Positions 34,812-44,352 of a stretch of DNA of 64,000 nucleotides are shown in pieces; position 1 is the stretch's first letter; the number at the start of each line of letters is the position of its first letter. The DNA lies in contig NZ_JASPDO010000003.1 in NCBI RefSeq assembly GCF_030230605.1, forward strand, positions 1 through 64,000, written 5' to 3'. The position numbers and the translations under genes are program-made. This stretch comes from Brevibacterium sp. UMB1308A. Its GTDB lineage: Bacteria; Actinomycetota; Actinomycetes; Actinomycetales; Brevibacteriaceae. The notes under the pieces were generated by a model. That model saw nothing but the letters and a program-made list of their open reading frames with translations, was not told the origin of the DNA and ran no database searches.

Positions 34812-36278
34812 CTACGTCCCTGACCGTAACGGGAAGTCCAAAACCACCTCGGTCCCCCCGCCCTCCCGGGAACGCCACTCAATAGTTCCATCCAAATCGG
34901 TTGTCACCAGAGTCTTGACAATCTGAGTGCCCAAGCCATTTCCAGGGCCCTCGCCATCGCCGATCCCAACACCGTTGTCTGCGATAACGACTTCGAGCCG
35001 ATCGTCGTATCTGCGTGAACGGATCCACACATTGCCATGCACGGGCTCATCTTCTGTTTCGCACACAAACCCGTGTTCAATCGCGTTCGTGACCAGCTCG
35101 GTCACAGCCAAAGCAAGCGATGTTGCATCAGCTGAGGAGATCGTCCCAAACTTCCCAATCTGCTCCAGCACAATATGTTTGTTTGGGTTCGCCAAAGTGG
35201 GCCCCAAGCGCACACCCTTGCTGACAACTTCATCGAAATCGACCTCGGGGTCCACCCCCTGACTCAGCACGTCGTGAACAACCGCAATCACAGAAACCCT
35301 GCGCATCGCTTCTTCCAAAGCTGCCCGCGCTGCCGGGGACTCCACCCGCCGCTTCTGCAGACGCAAAAGCGCCGACACTGTCTGCAGATTGTTCTTAACT
35401 CGGTGATGCATTTCCCGGATCATCGTGTCCCGGGACAACAGATCACGCTCACGCCGACGAATCTCAGAAATGTCCCGCACCAGCAACAGCGCCCCAGTAC
35501 GGAACTCCCCACGACGGAACGGAATGGAACGCAGGGCCACCGAAACCTTCTTCGACTCCAGCTCTGTGCGCCACGCAGCCCGCCCGGTGAGAACCAACGG
35601 AAGGATTTCGTCAACCGGTCGTAGCTTCGACAGCAGATCCGACATCAATTCCGCTAAATAACGGCCCTCGAGCTCGCCTTTGTACCCCAAGCGGTACAAA
35701 ACCGAAATCGCATTGGGCGAGGCATACCGCACACGACCTTCACGGTTGAGAACGAGCATGCCATCGCCCACGCGAGGCTCACCACGTCGCACACCCGACG
35801 GGGCTTCCACATCAGGGAAGTACCCTTCCGCAATCATCGACAAAAGCATCACGCCGGCCGAACGATAATTGCGTTCCATGCGCGAATAGTTAGCCTTGCG
35901 CTCCACGTCCGAATGGATCGTGAGAACCGCGATCACTGAGCCGTCACGCACAACTGGAACGGCCTCGGCTCCTTGCAACAGGCCCTCATCCGAACCGTAC
36001 TGGCGGGTTTGAGCGGACTCCATCGCATCAGAAATCAGCGACCTTTCGGCATCGTTTGCCACGGTCCCGATCTCGTCATGTGGGTACACTGTCGACCCCG
36101 TGTTGGGTCGACAGTGAGCCACAACCGTGAACGTGTCGCCCTCTTTCACCCACAAGACAAGGTCAGAGAAGGCCAGATCAGCGATCATCTGCCAGTCTTC
36201 AACAAGCAGATGCAACCACTCGATATCGTCTTCGTCGGTAATTCCCTTACTGTGCAGCAGATCAGCGAATGCGCTCAT
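34812..36278 (-). CDS. pdtaS: Sensor histidine kinase, PdtaS type
   Basis: This is a 488-residue soluble kinase without membrane helices. An N-terminal GAF domain (about residues 20-140) is followed by a PAS domain (about 170-280, GDGMLVLNREGRVRYASPNA), a HisKA_2 dimerisation helix with the phospho-His in IREMHHRVKNNLQTVSALL (about 295), and a HATPase domain with VIADNGVGIGDGEGPGNGLG. PdtaS signals to the RNA-binding antiterminator response regulator PdtaR, encoded elsewhere. It starts 3 bp after the stop of the glutamate dehydrogenase gene on the same strand and is probably read from that transcript as well. It faces whiB1 as in mycobacteria. Confidence 0.92.
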   Translation of the reverse strand: MSAFADLLHSKGITDEDDIEWLHLLVEDWQMIADLAFSDLVLWVKEGDTFTVVAHCRPNTGSTVYPHDEIGTVANDAERSLISDAMESAQTRQYGSDEGLLQGAEAVPVVRDGSVIAVLTIHSDVERKANYSRMERNYRSAGVMLLSMIAEGYFPDVEAPSGVRRGEPRVGDGMLVLNREGRVRYASPNAISVLYRLGYKGELEGRYLAELMSDLLSKLRPVDEILPLVLTGRAAWRTELESKKVSVALRSIPFRRGEFRTGALLLVRDISEIRRRERDLLSRDTMIREMHHRVKNNLQTVSALLRLQKRRVESPAARAALEEAMRRVSVIAVVHDVLSQGVDPEVDFDEVVSKGVRLGPTLANPNKHIVLEQIGKFGTISSADATSLALAVTELVTNAIEHGFVCETEDEPVHGNVWIRSRRYDDRLEVVIADNGVGIGDGEGPGNGLGTQIVKTLVTTDLDGTIEWRSREGGGTEVVLDFPLRSGT

Positions 36279-36281
36279 CTG

Positions 36282-39200
36282 CTAGTCCAGCTGAGACTGG
36301 TACACAGTCGAACGCACCAGCGAACGAATCATGCGCAACAACACGGACAGAGGCGCCTGGTCAACGTGGTCGAGTGCAAAGACCTCGAGCGCGGTTTCGC
36401 GGACCTTACGCAAGGACGTTTCGTTGTGAACCTGCCATTGAGCAAGACGGTCATCCGAGCGGTCCTGAGCCGTGGCCCTATCTGAATGCGTCGACTCCAG
36501 TACCGCATCCACAATCGCCGCGGCTGCTTGGTAGTAATCGTCCCGCAACGCGCCACGAGCAAGCGCCGTCCACCGCGATGAGCGGTCCAGAGCGCCAATG
36601 TTCTCCAGGATCTTGACCCCGTGGATCAGCTCAGTCACACCGAAGTAGATTTCGGCGACCTCGTCTGCTTCTGCTTCCGAGGTTGCCGCAATTTGCGCGA
36701 CCGTGAGCAACGCGTACTCGTCGAGCATTCCCGCTGCACGGTACGACAGCGCGGTGGGAACACCGCGGCGCACAAAGTCACCAACCCGACCTTCGAGCTT
36801 GTCACGGTCAGAGCCTCGCACCAGAGTTGGCAACTGTGGGCGAAGCTCAGTCACCGTTGGCCGGTAACGCGCAATCTCATCTTCGACTACGAAGAAGTCC
36901 GGCGCCTGGTTAACAAACCAGCGCGAAGCCCGGTCCAGAAGACGAATGTAGTTGTTCTGCAAAGCAACTTGAGTCGCAGTGTCGACCTTGTTGTCCAGCG
37001 CAAAGATCTCGTCGAAGTGTTCATCGAGGTCGAACACTTCACTCACCGTGGTGAACACGCGAGCGATGTGTGGAATCGACGCACCGGTTTCTTCCACGAG
37101 TCGGAAGATGTATGTCAGGCCCCCTCGGTCAACCATGCGATTCACCAGGTGTGCCGTCGCAATTTCCCGGAACAGCGGGTGCTCGGTGAGCTGTTCAGCG
37201 TACTTCTCCGTGAGCGTTTTGGGGAAGTACTGCAACACGTGCTTCTTCATGAACGGTTCGTCTGGAACGTCAGAAGCAAGAATCGCATCGGCCGCGTTCA
37301 TCTTCACATATGCGAGCAGAACGGCCAGTTCTGGCGAGGTGAGTCCTACACCCTGTTCAGCTACCCGCTTGTTGAGTTCCTTGCTAGTTGGGAGGAACTC
37401 AACGATCCGGTCTAGGCCTTGGTTGTTCTCCAAGTACTTCATCAGACGGCTCAGTGTGCCAGTGAGACGCAGGCTGTTACTGCGAGCCTCACCCATCGCC
37501 ACGTTCTGTGAGTAGTTGTTGGCAAGAACCAGATCAGCGACTTCGTCAGTCATTGATTCCAGAACGTTCACACGGTCTTCTGCCGGGAACTCGCCGTGCT
37601 CAATCAGCGTGGACAGAAGAAGCTTGATGTTCACTTCGTTGTCCGAAGAGTCCACTCCTGCTGAGTTGTCGACAGCGTCAGTGTTGATCTTCTGACCGTT
37701 CAACGCTGCTTCAATACGACCCAGCTGCGTGACACCCAGGTTTCCACCTTCGCCTACCACACGGGCACGCAAATCCGCTCCGTTGACTCGGACCGCGTCG
37801 TTGGCCTTGTCTCCTACTTGCGCGTGGGTTTCAGCCTCCGACTTGATGTACGTTCCGATTCCCCCGTTGTAGACCAGATCAACCGGGGCGCACAGAATTG
37901 CACGAATCAGATCGGGTGCCGTGTACGCACCAGCTTTCATCCCCAAAGCTTCAGCTGCTTCAGGTGAGACTTCGATCGATTTCGAGGACCGCGAGAACAC
38001 TCCACCGCCAGCGGAAATCAGGTCCCGGTTGTAGTCCTGCCAGCTAGAACGCGGCAGTTCAAACAGGCGTTTCCGCTCGTGATACGAGGTCGCCGCATCC
38101 GGGCATGGGTCGATGAAAATGTCACGGTGGTCAAAGGCCGCCACCAGACGGATGTGTTCGGAACGCAACATTCCGTTACCGAACACGTCACCGCTCATGT
38201 CACCGATACCTACAGCAGTGAAGTCGTCCGTTGCTGTGTTGACACCCAGCTCGCGGAAGTGACGTTCAACCGACTTCCACGCACCGCGGGACGTAATCGC
38301 CATGGCTTTGTGGTCATACCCAGTTGAACCACCCGAAGCGAAGGCATCTTGGAGCCAGAAGCCCCGGTCCACCGCGATCTTATTCGCGACGTCAGAGAAC
38401 CTGGCCGTGCCCTTGTCGGCTGCGACCACAAGATACGTGTCGTCTTCGTCGTAACGAACCGTACGTTCTGGGTGCACCGTCTTCTGTTTACCGTCTTCAA
38501 CCACCAGGTTGTCGGTCACGTCCAGGAGCGAACTGATGAAGACTTCATAAGCAGCCTGCCCAGCCGCACCCCACGCATCGCGGTTCACAGCAGGATCTGG
38601 CAGGCGCTTAGGGTAGAACCCACCCTTAGCTCCTGTAGGCACAATGAGCGCGTTCTTCACCATTTGAGCCTTCACCAGGCCCAACACTTCAGTGCGGAAG
38701 TCATCTCGCCTGTCAGACCAGCGCAGACCACCACGTGCCACGCGACCAAACCGCAAGTGGACACCCTCAACTTCAGGCGAGTACACAAACATTTCCAACG
38801 CTGGGCGCGGCTTAGGACTGAACTCGAGAAGCTCCGGCTTGATCTTGAATACGTTTGCCGGGCGAGGATCACCGTTCTCATCACGCTGGAACACGTTCGT
38901 GCGTACGGTAGCCGCGATCACCTCGGCGGTGGCACGCAAAATCCTGTCAGCGTCCAAGGACGTCACCTGAGCGAGTGCCTCGTAGATTTCTTCCGTTTTC
39001 TCTGCCACTGCGCTTTCGCGGTCCTGTGCAAAGTCCGGATCGAACTTCGCGGTGAACAACTCGACCAAAAGTCCCGAAATTTCAGGGTGGCTCGAGTAGA
39101 CATCCCCCATGTTCTTTTCTGACAAGGAGAAGCCACTCTGTCTCAGATAGTGCGAGAAACCACGCAGAAGCGCGACGTCTTGCCACGTCAGACCAGCCAC

Positions 39201-41168
39201 AATGAGCTTGTCCATGCGACCGTGTTCACGCTTACCTTGCCACCCGGCTTTGAACGCGTCTTCAATCCGTTCAAAGTCAGATTCGGAAACGTCTTGTGAG
39301 AATTCCAGACCAAAGTCGTAAATGTACCGGCTGGTGCCGTCGGCGAGTTCTAGGTGGTACGGACGCTCATCGACGACCTCGGCGCCCAAGTTAGCCATGT
39401 ACGGCAAGATGTCGCTCAAGTTGGCAGGCTCAAAGCGGTACAGTGCCAAGCGGATGTGACGGTTGGACGAACCCTTAGCCCGCGTGACGTGCACATACGG
39501 CGTCTCATCGCTTTCCATGGCTTCGAAGCGCTGAACATCAGCAACGGCGTCGTGCGGCGTGAAGTCGTCTTGGTAGGACGGCGGGAAGGCTTGTCCCCAC
39601 AGTCCGCCCCGTTGCGCTACAGCATGGCTCAAACGTTCAGAGGACGGCGACAAGAACTCGCGCACATCTTCATTCCACGACCGCAGAGCACCCCGGATCC
39701 GGTTCGACACCTGCCCTGAAGGAATCTCTGGCAACAGGTCCTTGGGGTCAACCCGCACAACAAAGTGCAAACGAGCCAGAGCTGAGTCAGAGAGCAACAC
39801 GTCAAAGTCAACACTGCTTGCCCGGTAGAGTTCGCGCAACACATTTTCGACCCGCGTGCGCGAAGCGGTGTCGTACAGATCGCGTGGAACATACACCAAC
39901 ACCGACACGTAACGTTCATATGTGTCCCGGCGGATGAAAACGGATGCTTCACGCTTTTCTTGCAGGTTGACCACCGACATTGCGATGTCGAGGATCTCTT
40001 CCTTCGTCGCGTGGAACATGTCGTCACGCGGATAGGTTTCGAGAATCGATGCCAGTTCATCCCCCGAGTGCGTGTTGCGTGAAATTCCGGACTCCCGCAG
40101 GATCCATTCACACTTTTCACGCACCACCGGGATCGTCAGAACCGAAGCCGTGTACATCGACGAGGTGTACAAGCCTACAAAACGGCGTTCACCGATGATG
40201 CGGCCATTTTCGTCGAATGTTTTGACACCCAAGTAGTCCAGGAAACCACGACGAATGAGTTTGGAGCGCGAGTTCGCCTTGGTGAGCACCAAGACGTGAC
40301 GGTCCGATGCGTGTGACGCAACTGCCCGTGACAGTGGGGACGTTTTGGGTTCGCGCAGAGCGCTGATACCGCGGGCTGTTCCAGGAATTGGTTCAAGCGA
40401 GGTAGTTTCGCCGTTGTTTTCCAAGCGGTATTCGCGGTATCCCATGAACGCGAATCGCCCGTCGAGCCAGTCCAGAAGATCGGCCGCCTGGGCTGCTTCT
40501 GTCCGCAAATCGATCCCAGGAGGTTGGTTGCGAAGCTCCGTTGCGATTTCTTTAGCCTTTGCCGCCATGTCTTCGCGGTCGCGGTCTGCCGCACCTACGA
40601 ACTCAATGGTCTGCGCGATCTTCTTACGCAAAGTGTCAAATTCGGATTCGGGGATCGCCTCAATTTCAATGTGCGTCCACGACTCCAGTGTTTCGTTATC
40701 TTTGGTGGCGTCGGCGGTGATGATGGGCAGGACCGAGGTGGCTGTCTCCGTGGTGTGTGCCGTACCCTGGGGCGCGATGATGCGCAGGTCGTCACCGGTT
40801 CGTTCGGTGATGATTTGGGGGTGGTGAACGGCTCGAACAGCGTAACCTTCGCCCGTAAGGTCTGCGGTCAGGGAAGACAGCAGGTAGCGCATGTCACTGA
40901 CCACAATGTCAATTACGGTGCGACTACCAGAGTAGTCAGGGTCGGATGGTTGAGGGTTGTGGATGTCGATAACCGCTTGTTCACCAGTGTATTGACCGGC
41001 CACTTCCCAATGGTGGAGCGCTACGGCAGCGAGCGTTTTAGCCCCGAAGGTTTCGAAGTCCGAAGAAGCTATGCGCGGGTAGTAGGTTTCAAGCAAATTG
41101 TTGGGCGGGGTGTGCCCTGTCAATGAGTGCCATGCTTGGGCGATCTCGGCCGGGTAGACCTCGGTCAC
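36282..41168 (-). CDS. gdh: NAD-specific glutamate dehydrogenase, large (180-kDa) class
   Basis: This 1628-residue enzyme is of the L-GDH180 class, which oxidatively deaminates glutamate to 2-oxoglutarate with NAD. The N-terminal half holds ACT-like regulatory segments. The catalytic core (about residues 720-1190) contains RGGLRWSDRRDDFRTEVLGL and TGAKGGFYPKRLP around the catalytic Lys. The Rossmann region includes GIGDMSGDVFGNGMLRS and VYNGGIGTYIKSEAETHAQVG. The C-terminal domain is helical. GTG 41168 is preferred as start because AGAGGTGA lies 5 bases upstream; a longer frame begins at ATG 41207. In mycobacteria the orthologue (Rv2476c) is controlled by the GarA regulator. It is divergent from the DUF2505 gene. 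Confidence 0.94.
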   Translation of the reverse strand: MTEVYPAEIAQAWHSLTGHTPPNNLLETYYPRIASSDFETFGAKTLAAVALHHWEVAGQYTGEQAVIDIHNPQPSDPDYSGSRTVIDIVVSDMRYLLSSLTADLTGEGYAVRAVHHPQIITERTGDDLRIIAPQGTAHTTETATSVLPIITADATKDNETLESWTHIEIEAIPESEFDTLRKKIAQTIEFVGAADRDREDMAAKAKEIATELRNQPPGIDLRTEAAQAADLLDWLDGRFAFMGYREYRLENNGETTSLEPIPGTARGISALREPKTSPLSRAVASHASDRHVLVLTKANSRSKLIRRGFLDYLGVKTFDENGRIIGERRFVGLYTSSMYTASVLTIPVVREKCEWILRESGISRNTHSGDELASILETYPRDDMFHATKEEILDIAMSVVNLQEKREASVFIRRDTYERYVSVLVYVPRDLYDTASRTRVENVLRELYRASSVDFDVLLSDSALARLHFVVRVDPKDLLPEIPSGQVSNRIRGALRSWNEDVREFLSPSSERLSHAVAQRGGLWGQAFPPSYQDDFTPHDAVADVQRFEAMESDETPYVHVTRAKGSSNRHIRLALYRFEPANLSDILPYMANLGAEVVDERPYHLELADGTSRYIYDFGLEFSQDVSESDFERIEDAFKAGWQGKREHGRMDKLIVAGLTWQDVALLRGFSHYLRQSGFSLSEKNMGDVYSSHPEISGLLVELFTAKFDPDFAQDRESAVAEKTEEIYEALAQVTSLDADRILRATAEVIAATVRTNVFQRDENGDPRPANVFKIKPELLEFSPKPRPALEMFVYSPEVEGVHLRFGRVARGGLRWSDRRDDFRTEVLGLVKAQMVKNALIVPTGAKGGFYPKRLPDPAVNRDAWGAAGQAAYEVFISSLLDVTDNLVVEDGKQKTVHPERTVRYDEDDTYLVVAADKGTARFSDVANKIAVDRGFWLQDAFASGGSTGYDHKAMAITSRGAWKSVERHFRELGVNTATDDFTAVGIGDMSGDVFGNGMLRSEHIRLVAAFDHRDIFIDPCPDAATSYHERKRLFELPRSSWQDYNRDLISAGGGVFSRSSKSIEVSPEAAEALGMKAGAYTAPDLIRAILCAPVDLVYNGGIGTYIKSEAETHAQVGDKANDAVRVNGADLRARVVGEGGNLGVTQLGRIEAALNGQKINTDAVDNSAGVDSSDNEVNIKLLLSTLIEHGEFPAEDRVNVLESMTDEVADLVLANNYSQNVAMGEARSNSLRLTGTLSRLMKYLENNQGLDRIVEFLPTSKELNKRVAEQGVGLTSPELAVLLAYVKMNAADAILASDVPDEPFMKKHVLQYFPKTLTEKYAEQLTEHPLFREIATAHLVNRMVDRGGLTYIFRLVEETGASIPHIARVFTTVSEVFDLDEHFDEIFALDNKVDTATQVALQNNYIRLLDRASRWFVNQAPDFFVVEDEIARYRPTVTELRPQLPTLVRGSDRDKLEGRVGDFVRRGVPTALSYRAAGMLDEYALLTVAQIAATSEAEADEVAEIYFGVTELIHGVKILENIGALDRSSRWTALARGALRDDYYQAAAAIVDAVLESTHSDRATAQDRSDDRLAQWQVHNETSLRKVRETALEVFALDHVDQAPLSVLLRMIRSLVRSTVYQSQLD

Positions 41169-41305
41169 TTTTTCACCTCTTATGTAGGGTTGTTTCCTCG
41201 TGTTCATCCTTGAACTTGTCTCTACTGTACGTCGAATATGTGCTTGGTTCGAAGTATTGGGCCTGGTCTTCGTCAGAAATAACTCAGACGTGTAACACTT
41301 GCCTC

Positions 41306-41770
41306 ATGAAGTCCATTCGCATGCATCAGAACTATGACCGGTCGCCTCAAGAACTTCTCGAATTACTTGCTTCTGAAAAGTTCTGGAAGGAACACGATTT
41401 TGAGTTCTCGCGTGAAGGTGGCGTTGATTCCGGTTGGCACGTACGTGTCGCGTGTCCCGTTGATAAGGACCAGGTTCCGTCCCAGTTCGCACAGTTCGTC
41501 TCACCCAATGTGCGCGTCACGCAGGAGGCCCGTGTTCCCGCTGCGAAAAGCGACGGCGGAGTTGTCTCATATCAAGCGTATGCACCTGGCATTCCAGCCA
41601 AAGTGGAAGCCCACATCACGGTCGAGGGCCAAGAAGGCTCATCAACGGTTACAGTCGATGCCACTCTGGGGATCAACGTTCCGTTTGTTGGCCCTGCGCT
41701 CGAAAGCAAAGCTGAGCCCACTGCCCGCAAACTACTTCAGCGTCAGCTCGATAAGCTCGCGAAACTCTGA
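41306..41770 (+). CDS. DUF2505 family protein
   Basis: This 154-residue protein is of the DUF2505 type, a START/SRPBCC-like fold with conserved stretches LLASEKFWKEHDF, AHITVEGQEGSSTVTVDA and a C-terminal helix (ESKAEPTARKLLQRQLDKL). Such folds bind small hydrophobic ligands, but the function of DUF2505 is not known. ATG 41306 is chosen because it opens on the family N-terminus (MKSIRMHQNYDRSPQEL); longer versions would overlap the divergent dehydrogenase. Its 3' end overlaps the convergent DUF6912 gene by 39 bp. Confidence 0.82.
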   Translation: MKSIRMHQNYDRSPQELLELLASEKFWKEHDFEFSREGGVDSGWHVRVACPVDKDQVPSQFAQFVSPNVRVTQEARVPAAKSDGGVVSYQAYAPGIPAKVEAHITVEGQEGSSTVTVDATLGINVPFVGPALESKAEPTARKLLQRQLDKLAKL

Positions 41771-42172
41771 GGCGTCGTACCACACCAAGGACGTGTCGCG
41801 CAGAATCGACAGATTGGCCTGAGCGTCGCTGCCCAGTCGGCTCAGTTCGTCCGGGTCGTCGATATGCGCACTGACCACTTTGGACGGGTCGAACTGAGCG
41901 GGTTCAAACGCCAACACGTTACCCCCAGCGTCCGTTGTGTTCTTGGGTGCTGGGATGTCAGCTGCCAACACCACGCGGCCTTCGCCAGCCTGGGCTGCGT
42001 GTTCTTCAAGAGCTGCGGCAGCGTAGCTCATCGCCAACCATTCGACTTCGTCGAGTGCGTCGCCTTTGAGGCCGTGCGTGCGCGGGTGTGGGGTGAACGC
42101 GATAGAGGGCGTGACGTTGGGCCACGCGCGAAATTCGGAAACTGTCAGTGGGAAGTACGCTCGAACGCTCAT
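41732..42172 (-). CDS. DUF6912 family protein
   Basis: This is a 146-residue conserved actinobacterial protein. The N-terminus MSVRAYFPLTVSEFRAW and the middle VEWLAMSYAAAALEEHAA are followed by RVVLAADIPAP and an acidic C-terminal half (HIDDPDELSRLGSDAQAN, LVWYDASEFRELIEL). No catalytic motif is evident and the function is unknown. It begins inside the stop codon of the CpaE-like ATPase gene (ATGA), so it is the third gene of that operon. Its last 39 bp overlap the end of the convergent DUF2505 gene. Confidence 0.75.
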   Translation of the reverse strand: MSVRAYFPLTVSEFRAWPNVTPSIAFTPHPRTHGLKGDALDEVEWLAMSYAAAALEEHAAQAGEGRVVLAADIPAPKNTTDAGGNVLAFEPAQFDPSKVVSAHIDDPDELSRLGSDAQANLSILRDTSLVWYDASEFRELIELTLK

Positions 42173-43383
42173 ACTGCCATCTTCCGCTTTCGCCTGCGTG
42201 TGCGCGAAGGTTCGGCTCGGCGTGGCGCAAACCGTTCGCTCAGTTCTGTAATGGCTAGGGAAAAGGGCGCCCGAGGTGTCAGTTCCGTTGCCGTCCGACC
42301 GGCAAGTACCGCTCGGTCGACGTCTTTGACGGATTCGGGGATAAAAACAGGGTCGTTGACATGCGTGAACTTTGACAGTGTGGCCGAAAGCGTTTTCTCT
42401 GGTGACTGTCCAACCGCGCTCGCCCGAACCCGGTTAATCACAGTAGTGAAATCGGGGAGGTTGCGGATGCGGTCACTGTCCAGGAGTTCTACGAGTCGCT
42501 TAAGCCCCATGGGGTCTCCCGTTCCCACAACAACCGTATGGTCTGCTCCGTCCAGAACTACTCGAGTCGCGCTATGCCGGTCATAGTACGGGTCGGCAAA
42601 GTCGTCGTCGGGATCAATCCTGTCCGATATATCCACCACGACCCAGGTGTAGTGGGCGCGCAAAGTCTGTAACACCTCGGCCAGGTGCGCCGGTTTCACT
42701 TCCGGCCACCTCACTGCCCGCGACAGACCTGTCACCACATGAAAGTCTGGATCAAGCACGGTGACAGACTCTTCGATTGTGTTGGCAGTCAAGTTTTCGA
42801 CATTCCGACACAGGGTGACCAGTTGAGGAGTGTCAGACAGAATTCCTAAGAGCGCTGCCTGAACAGAGTTCACCGTATCAGCGTCGACGAGAACTGTTGA
42901 GTCGTGTTGTGCAAGAACATGCGCCAGATTAGCGGCGACCGTTGAACGCCCCGGCGCTGAGCCTGTCCCCCACACCGCAATGACTTTTCCTTGTGCGGTA
43001 GGTGAAGGTGCGGGGGCGAAATCAGGTTTGGGCGGAGCTATCACCGATGCTGAAACACGCCTCAAAGCCGCAGCGAGTTCATTGGGCGATGCCCACGGTG
43101 ACACATGTTCGTCTACATCCCACGCTGTAACTGCTGAATCAGCTTCACCGAAGCCCAACACCTTTCCTGAGTTCCCGCGAATCCGACGGACCAACTCACG
43201 GTCGGCTCCGGTGAAGTACTCACCCAAGATGACCACATCGCCAGTTCCCGCAACAACTGCCGCTAGGAGCTCGGTTTCGTCAGCAGGGCGGGCGTGAACT
43301 GAAACTCCGTCAAGATCGTTGAGAACAGACACCAGTTGCGCTTCGAACTCCACGTCGACTGCAACAATGACGTGAATGGTCAT
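42169..43383 (-). CDS. CpaE/MinD-like ATPase with altered Walker A
   Basis: This 404-residue protein has an N-terminal receiver-like domain (residues 1-105, without an obvious phospho-acceptor set) and a C-terminal ParA/MinD-type domain. The P-loop is VWGTGSAPGRSTVAANLAHV (about residues 134-153). The usual deviant Walker A KGGxGKS/T has lost both lysines, with Arg before Ser-Thr. VLVDADTVNSV follows as the Walker A' block and WVVVDISDRID as Walker B. CpaE-type proteins help localise tight-adherence pili, but no pilus genes lie nearby. It overlaps the upstream SAF gene (ATGA) and the downstream DUF6912 gene. Septum-site or secretion localisation are alternatives. Confidence 0.8.
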   Translation of the reverse strand: MTIHVIVAVDVEFEAQLVSVLNDLDGVSVHARPADETELLAAVVAGTGDVVILGEYFTGADRELVRRIRGNSGKVLGFGEADSAVTAWDVDEHVSPWASPNELAAALRRVSASVIAPPKPDFAPAPSPTAQGKVIAVWGTGSAPGRSTVAANLAHVLAQHDSTVLVDADTVNSVQAALLGILSDTPQLVTLCRNVENLTANTIEESVTVLDPDFHVVTGLSRAVRWPEVKPAHLAEVLQTLRAHYTWVVVDISDRIDPDDDFADPYYDRHSATRVVLDGADHTVVVGTGDPMGLKRLVELLDSDRIRNLPDFTTVINRVRASAVGQSPEKTLSATLSKFTHVNDPVFIPESVKDVDRAVLAGRTATELTPRAPFSLAITELSERFAPRRAEPSRTRRRKRKMAV

Positions 43384-44000
43384 GAGGTTTCCTTGGGGTA
43401 CGCCACGATCGAGACCCGGTGATCAGTCGCGACGACTTCGAGTACCTGTTGGAGCTTGTCATTAGGCACATAGATTTCAAGGCGCGTGCCAGCAGTCGAG
43501 GTGAAACCGCCTTCGTCACGTCCCACCGCATGCACATGGGCACGCGAAAGCACCTCAACAGGTTGAGCTTCTTCGTCTTTCGTATCCGTTGCCCACACGT
43601 CGACAAAAGCACCCACTTGAACTGTTTGCGGCAGGTGTCCCGGGATATCCAACGCGATCACGCGGCCTTCCAAACGAGCAGGATCAACGAGAACAGACGC
43701 GGGAACCAGTTCACCTGCAGCGACTGAACCAGTGACAGACATACCGACAGGCGAGGACTGATCTGCGCGCACATACTTGTCCTCTGTATCTGGAAGTCGC
43801 ACTTCAACTGCAGTGAGTGAGTCGTGGTCAATGGTGCTTCCCGAAGCAAGTGGTTTAGACGCCGCCCACACGGTGACGGTGTTTGCAACGCGCGTGATGA
43901 CAGCCCACGTACCTAAGAGCGAGGCGATCACGAGGATGATTCCCACGAGAACTCGCGGATCTCGCATTCGAGGGAGAGTAAATCTGGGTGTTTCTTTCAT
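43380..44000 (-). CDS. SAF-domain membrane protein (CpaB/RcpC-like)
   Basis: This is a 206-residue protein with a short cytoplasmic basic end, one membrane helix (VLVGIILVIASLLGTWAVI, about residues 17-36) and an extracytoplasmic SAF domain. The domain contains VTVWAASKPLASGSTIDHDSL and VTGSVAAGELVPASVLVDPA, the layout of CpaB/RcpC pilus-assembly and FlgA-like proteins. The C-terminal part (VGAFVDVWATDT onward) agrees with CpaB. GGAGAAC precedes ATG 44000. It is the first gene of a three-gene operon with the CpaE-like ATPase, divergent from a BldC-like gene. With no pilin or TadA gene in sight, its role is open; cell-envelope assembly is the best guess. Confidence 0.82.
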   Translation of the reverse strand: MKETPRFTLPRMRDPRVLVGIILVIASLLGTWAVITRVANTVTVWAASKPLASGSTIDHDSLTAVEVRLPDTEDKYVRADQSSPVGMSVTGSVAAGELVPASVLVDPARLEGRVIALDIPGHLPQTVQVGAFVDVWATDTKDEEAQPVEVLSRAHVHAVGRDEGGFTSTAGTRLEIYVPNDKLQQVLEVVATDHRVSIVAYPKETS

Positions 44001-44056
44001 GGTTGTTCTCCGTTGAACTACATGACAGTGAACGAAACTCCAACGTCAAATGGTAT

Positions 44057-44072
44057 CATTTGATATCAAATG
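44057..44072. promoter_or_regulatory. Perfect 16-bp palindrome in the SAF/HTH divergent promoter region
   Basis: CATTTGATATCAAATG is its own reverse complement. A second, overlapping copy of CAAATGG lies 20 bp to the left (44047 and 44067). The site sits 57 bp before the SAF start and 59 bp before the BldC-like start, so it can serve both as an operator. Confidence 0.5.
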
Positions 44073-44130
44073 GCATTTTTTCGTCCATTTGCATTCATTC
44101 TATGTACGTTTCACACGAAAGGGAACCCTC

Positions 44131-44349
44131 ATGGCTATTGAAACTCGATTCCTCCCCCTCACCGATGTAGCAGAAATACTGAGCGTTTCGATCGCACAAG
44201 CTCGCGCTTTGGTGCGCTCAGGCGAACTGCGCGCAATTAAAGTCGGGGGACGCGGACAGTGGCGCGTCGAAAAAGGAGAACTGGAAGACTACATCCAGCG
44301 CATGTATCGCCAGGCTCAAGAAGAAGTCGAATCGCTTTCACGGAACTAG
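44131..44349 (+). CDS. BldC-like (MerR-type) helix-turn-helix protein
   Basis: This is a 72-residue DNA-binding protein of the excisionase/BldC family. A winged helix-turn-helix covers nearly the whole length (LPLTDVAEILSVSIAQARAL, then RSGELRAIKVGGRGQWRVEK, GELEDYIQRMY). Such small proteins act as chromosomal regulators in actinobacteria. ATG 44131 with AAAGGGA upstream is the only plausible start; a longer frame from 44050 runs across the palindrome. Autoregulation at the palindrome 59 bp upstream, and control of the divergent SAF operon, are likely but unproven. Confidence 0.85.
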   Translation: MAIETRFLPLTDVAEILSVSIAQARALVRSGELRAIKVGGRGQWRVEKGELEDYIQRMYRQAQEEVESLSRN

Positions 44350-44352
44350 TCA

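Noticed and set aside
44131..44349. Small excisionase-like gene as evidence of a prophage
   Set aside because: No integrase or phage genes nearby; BldC-like chromosomal regulators have the same fold.
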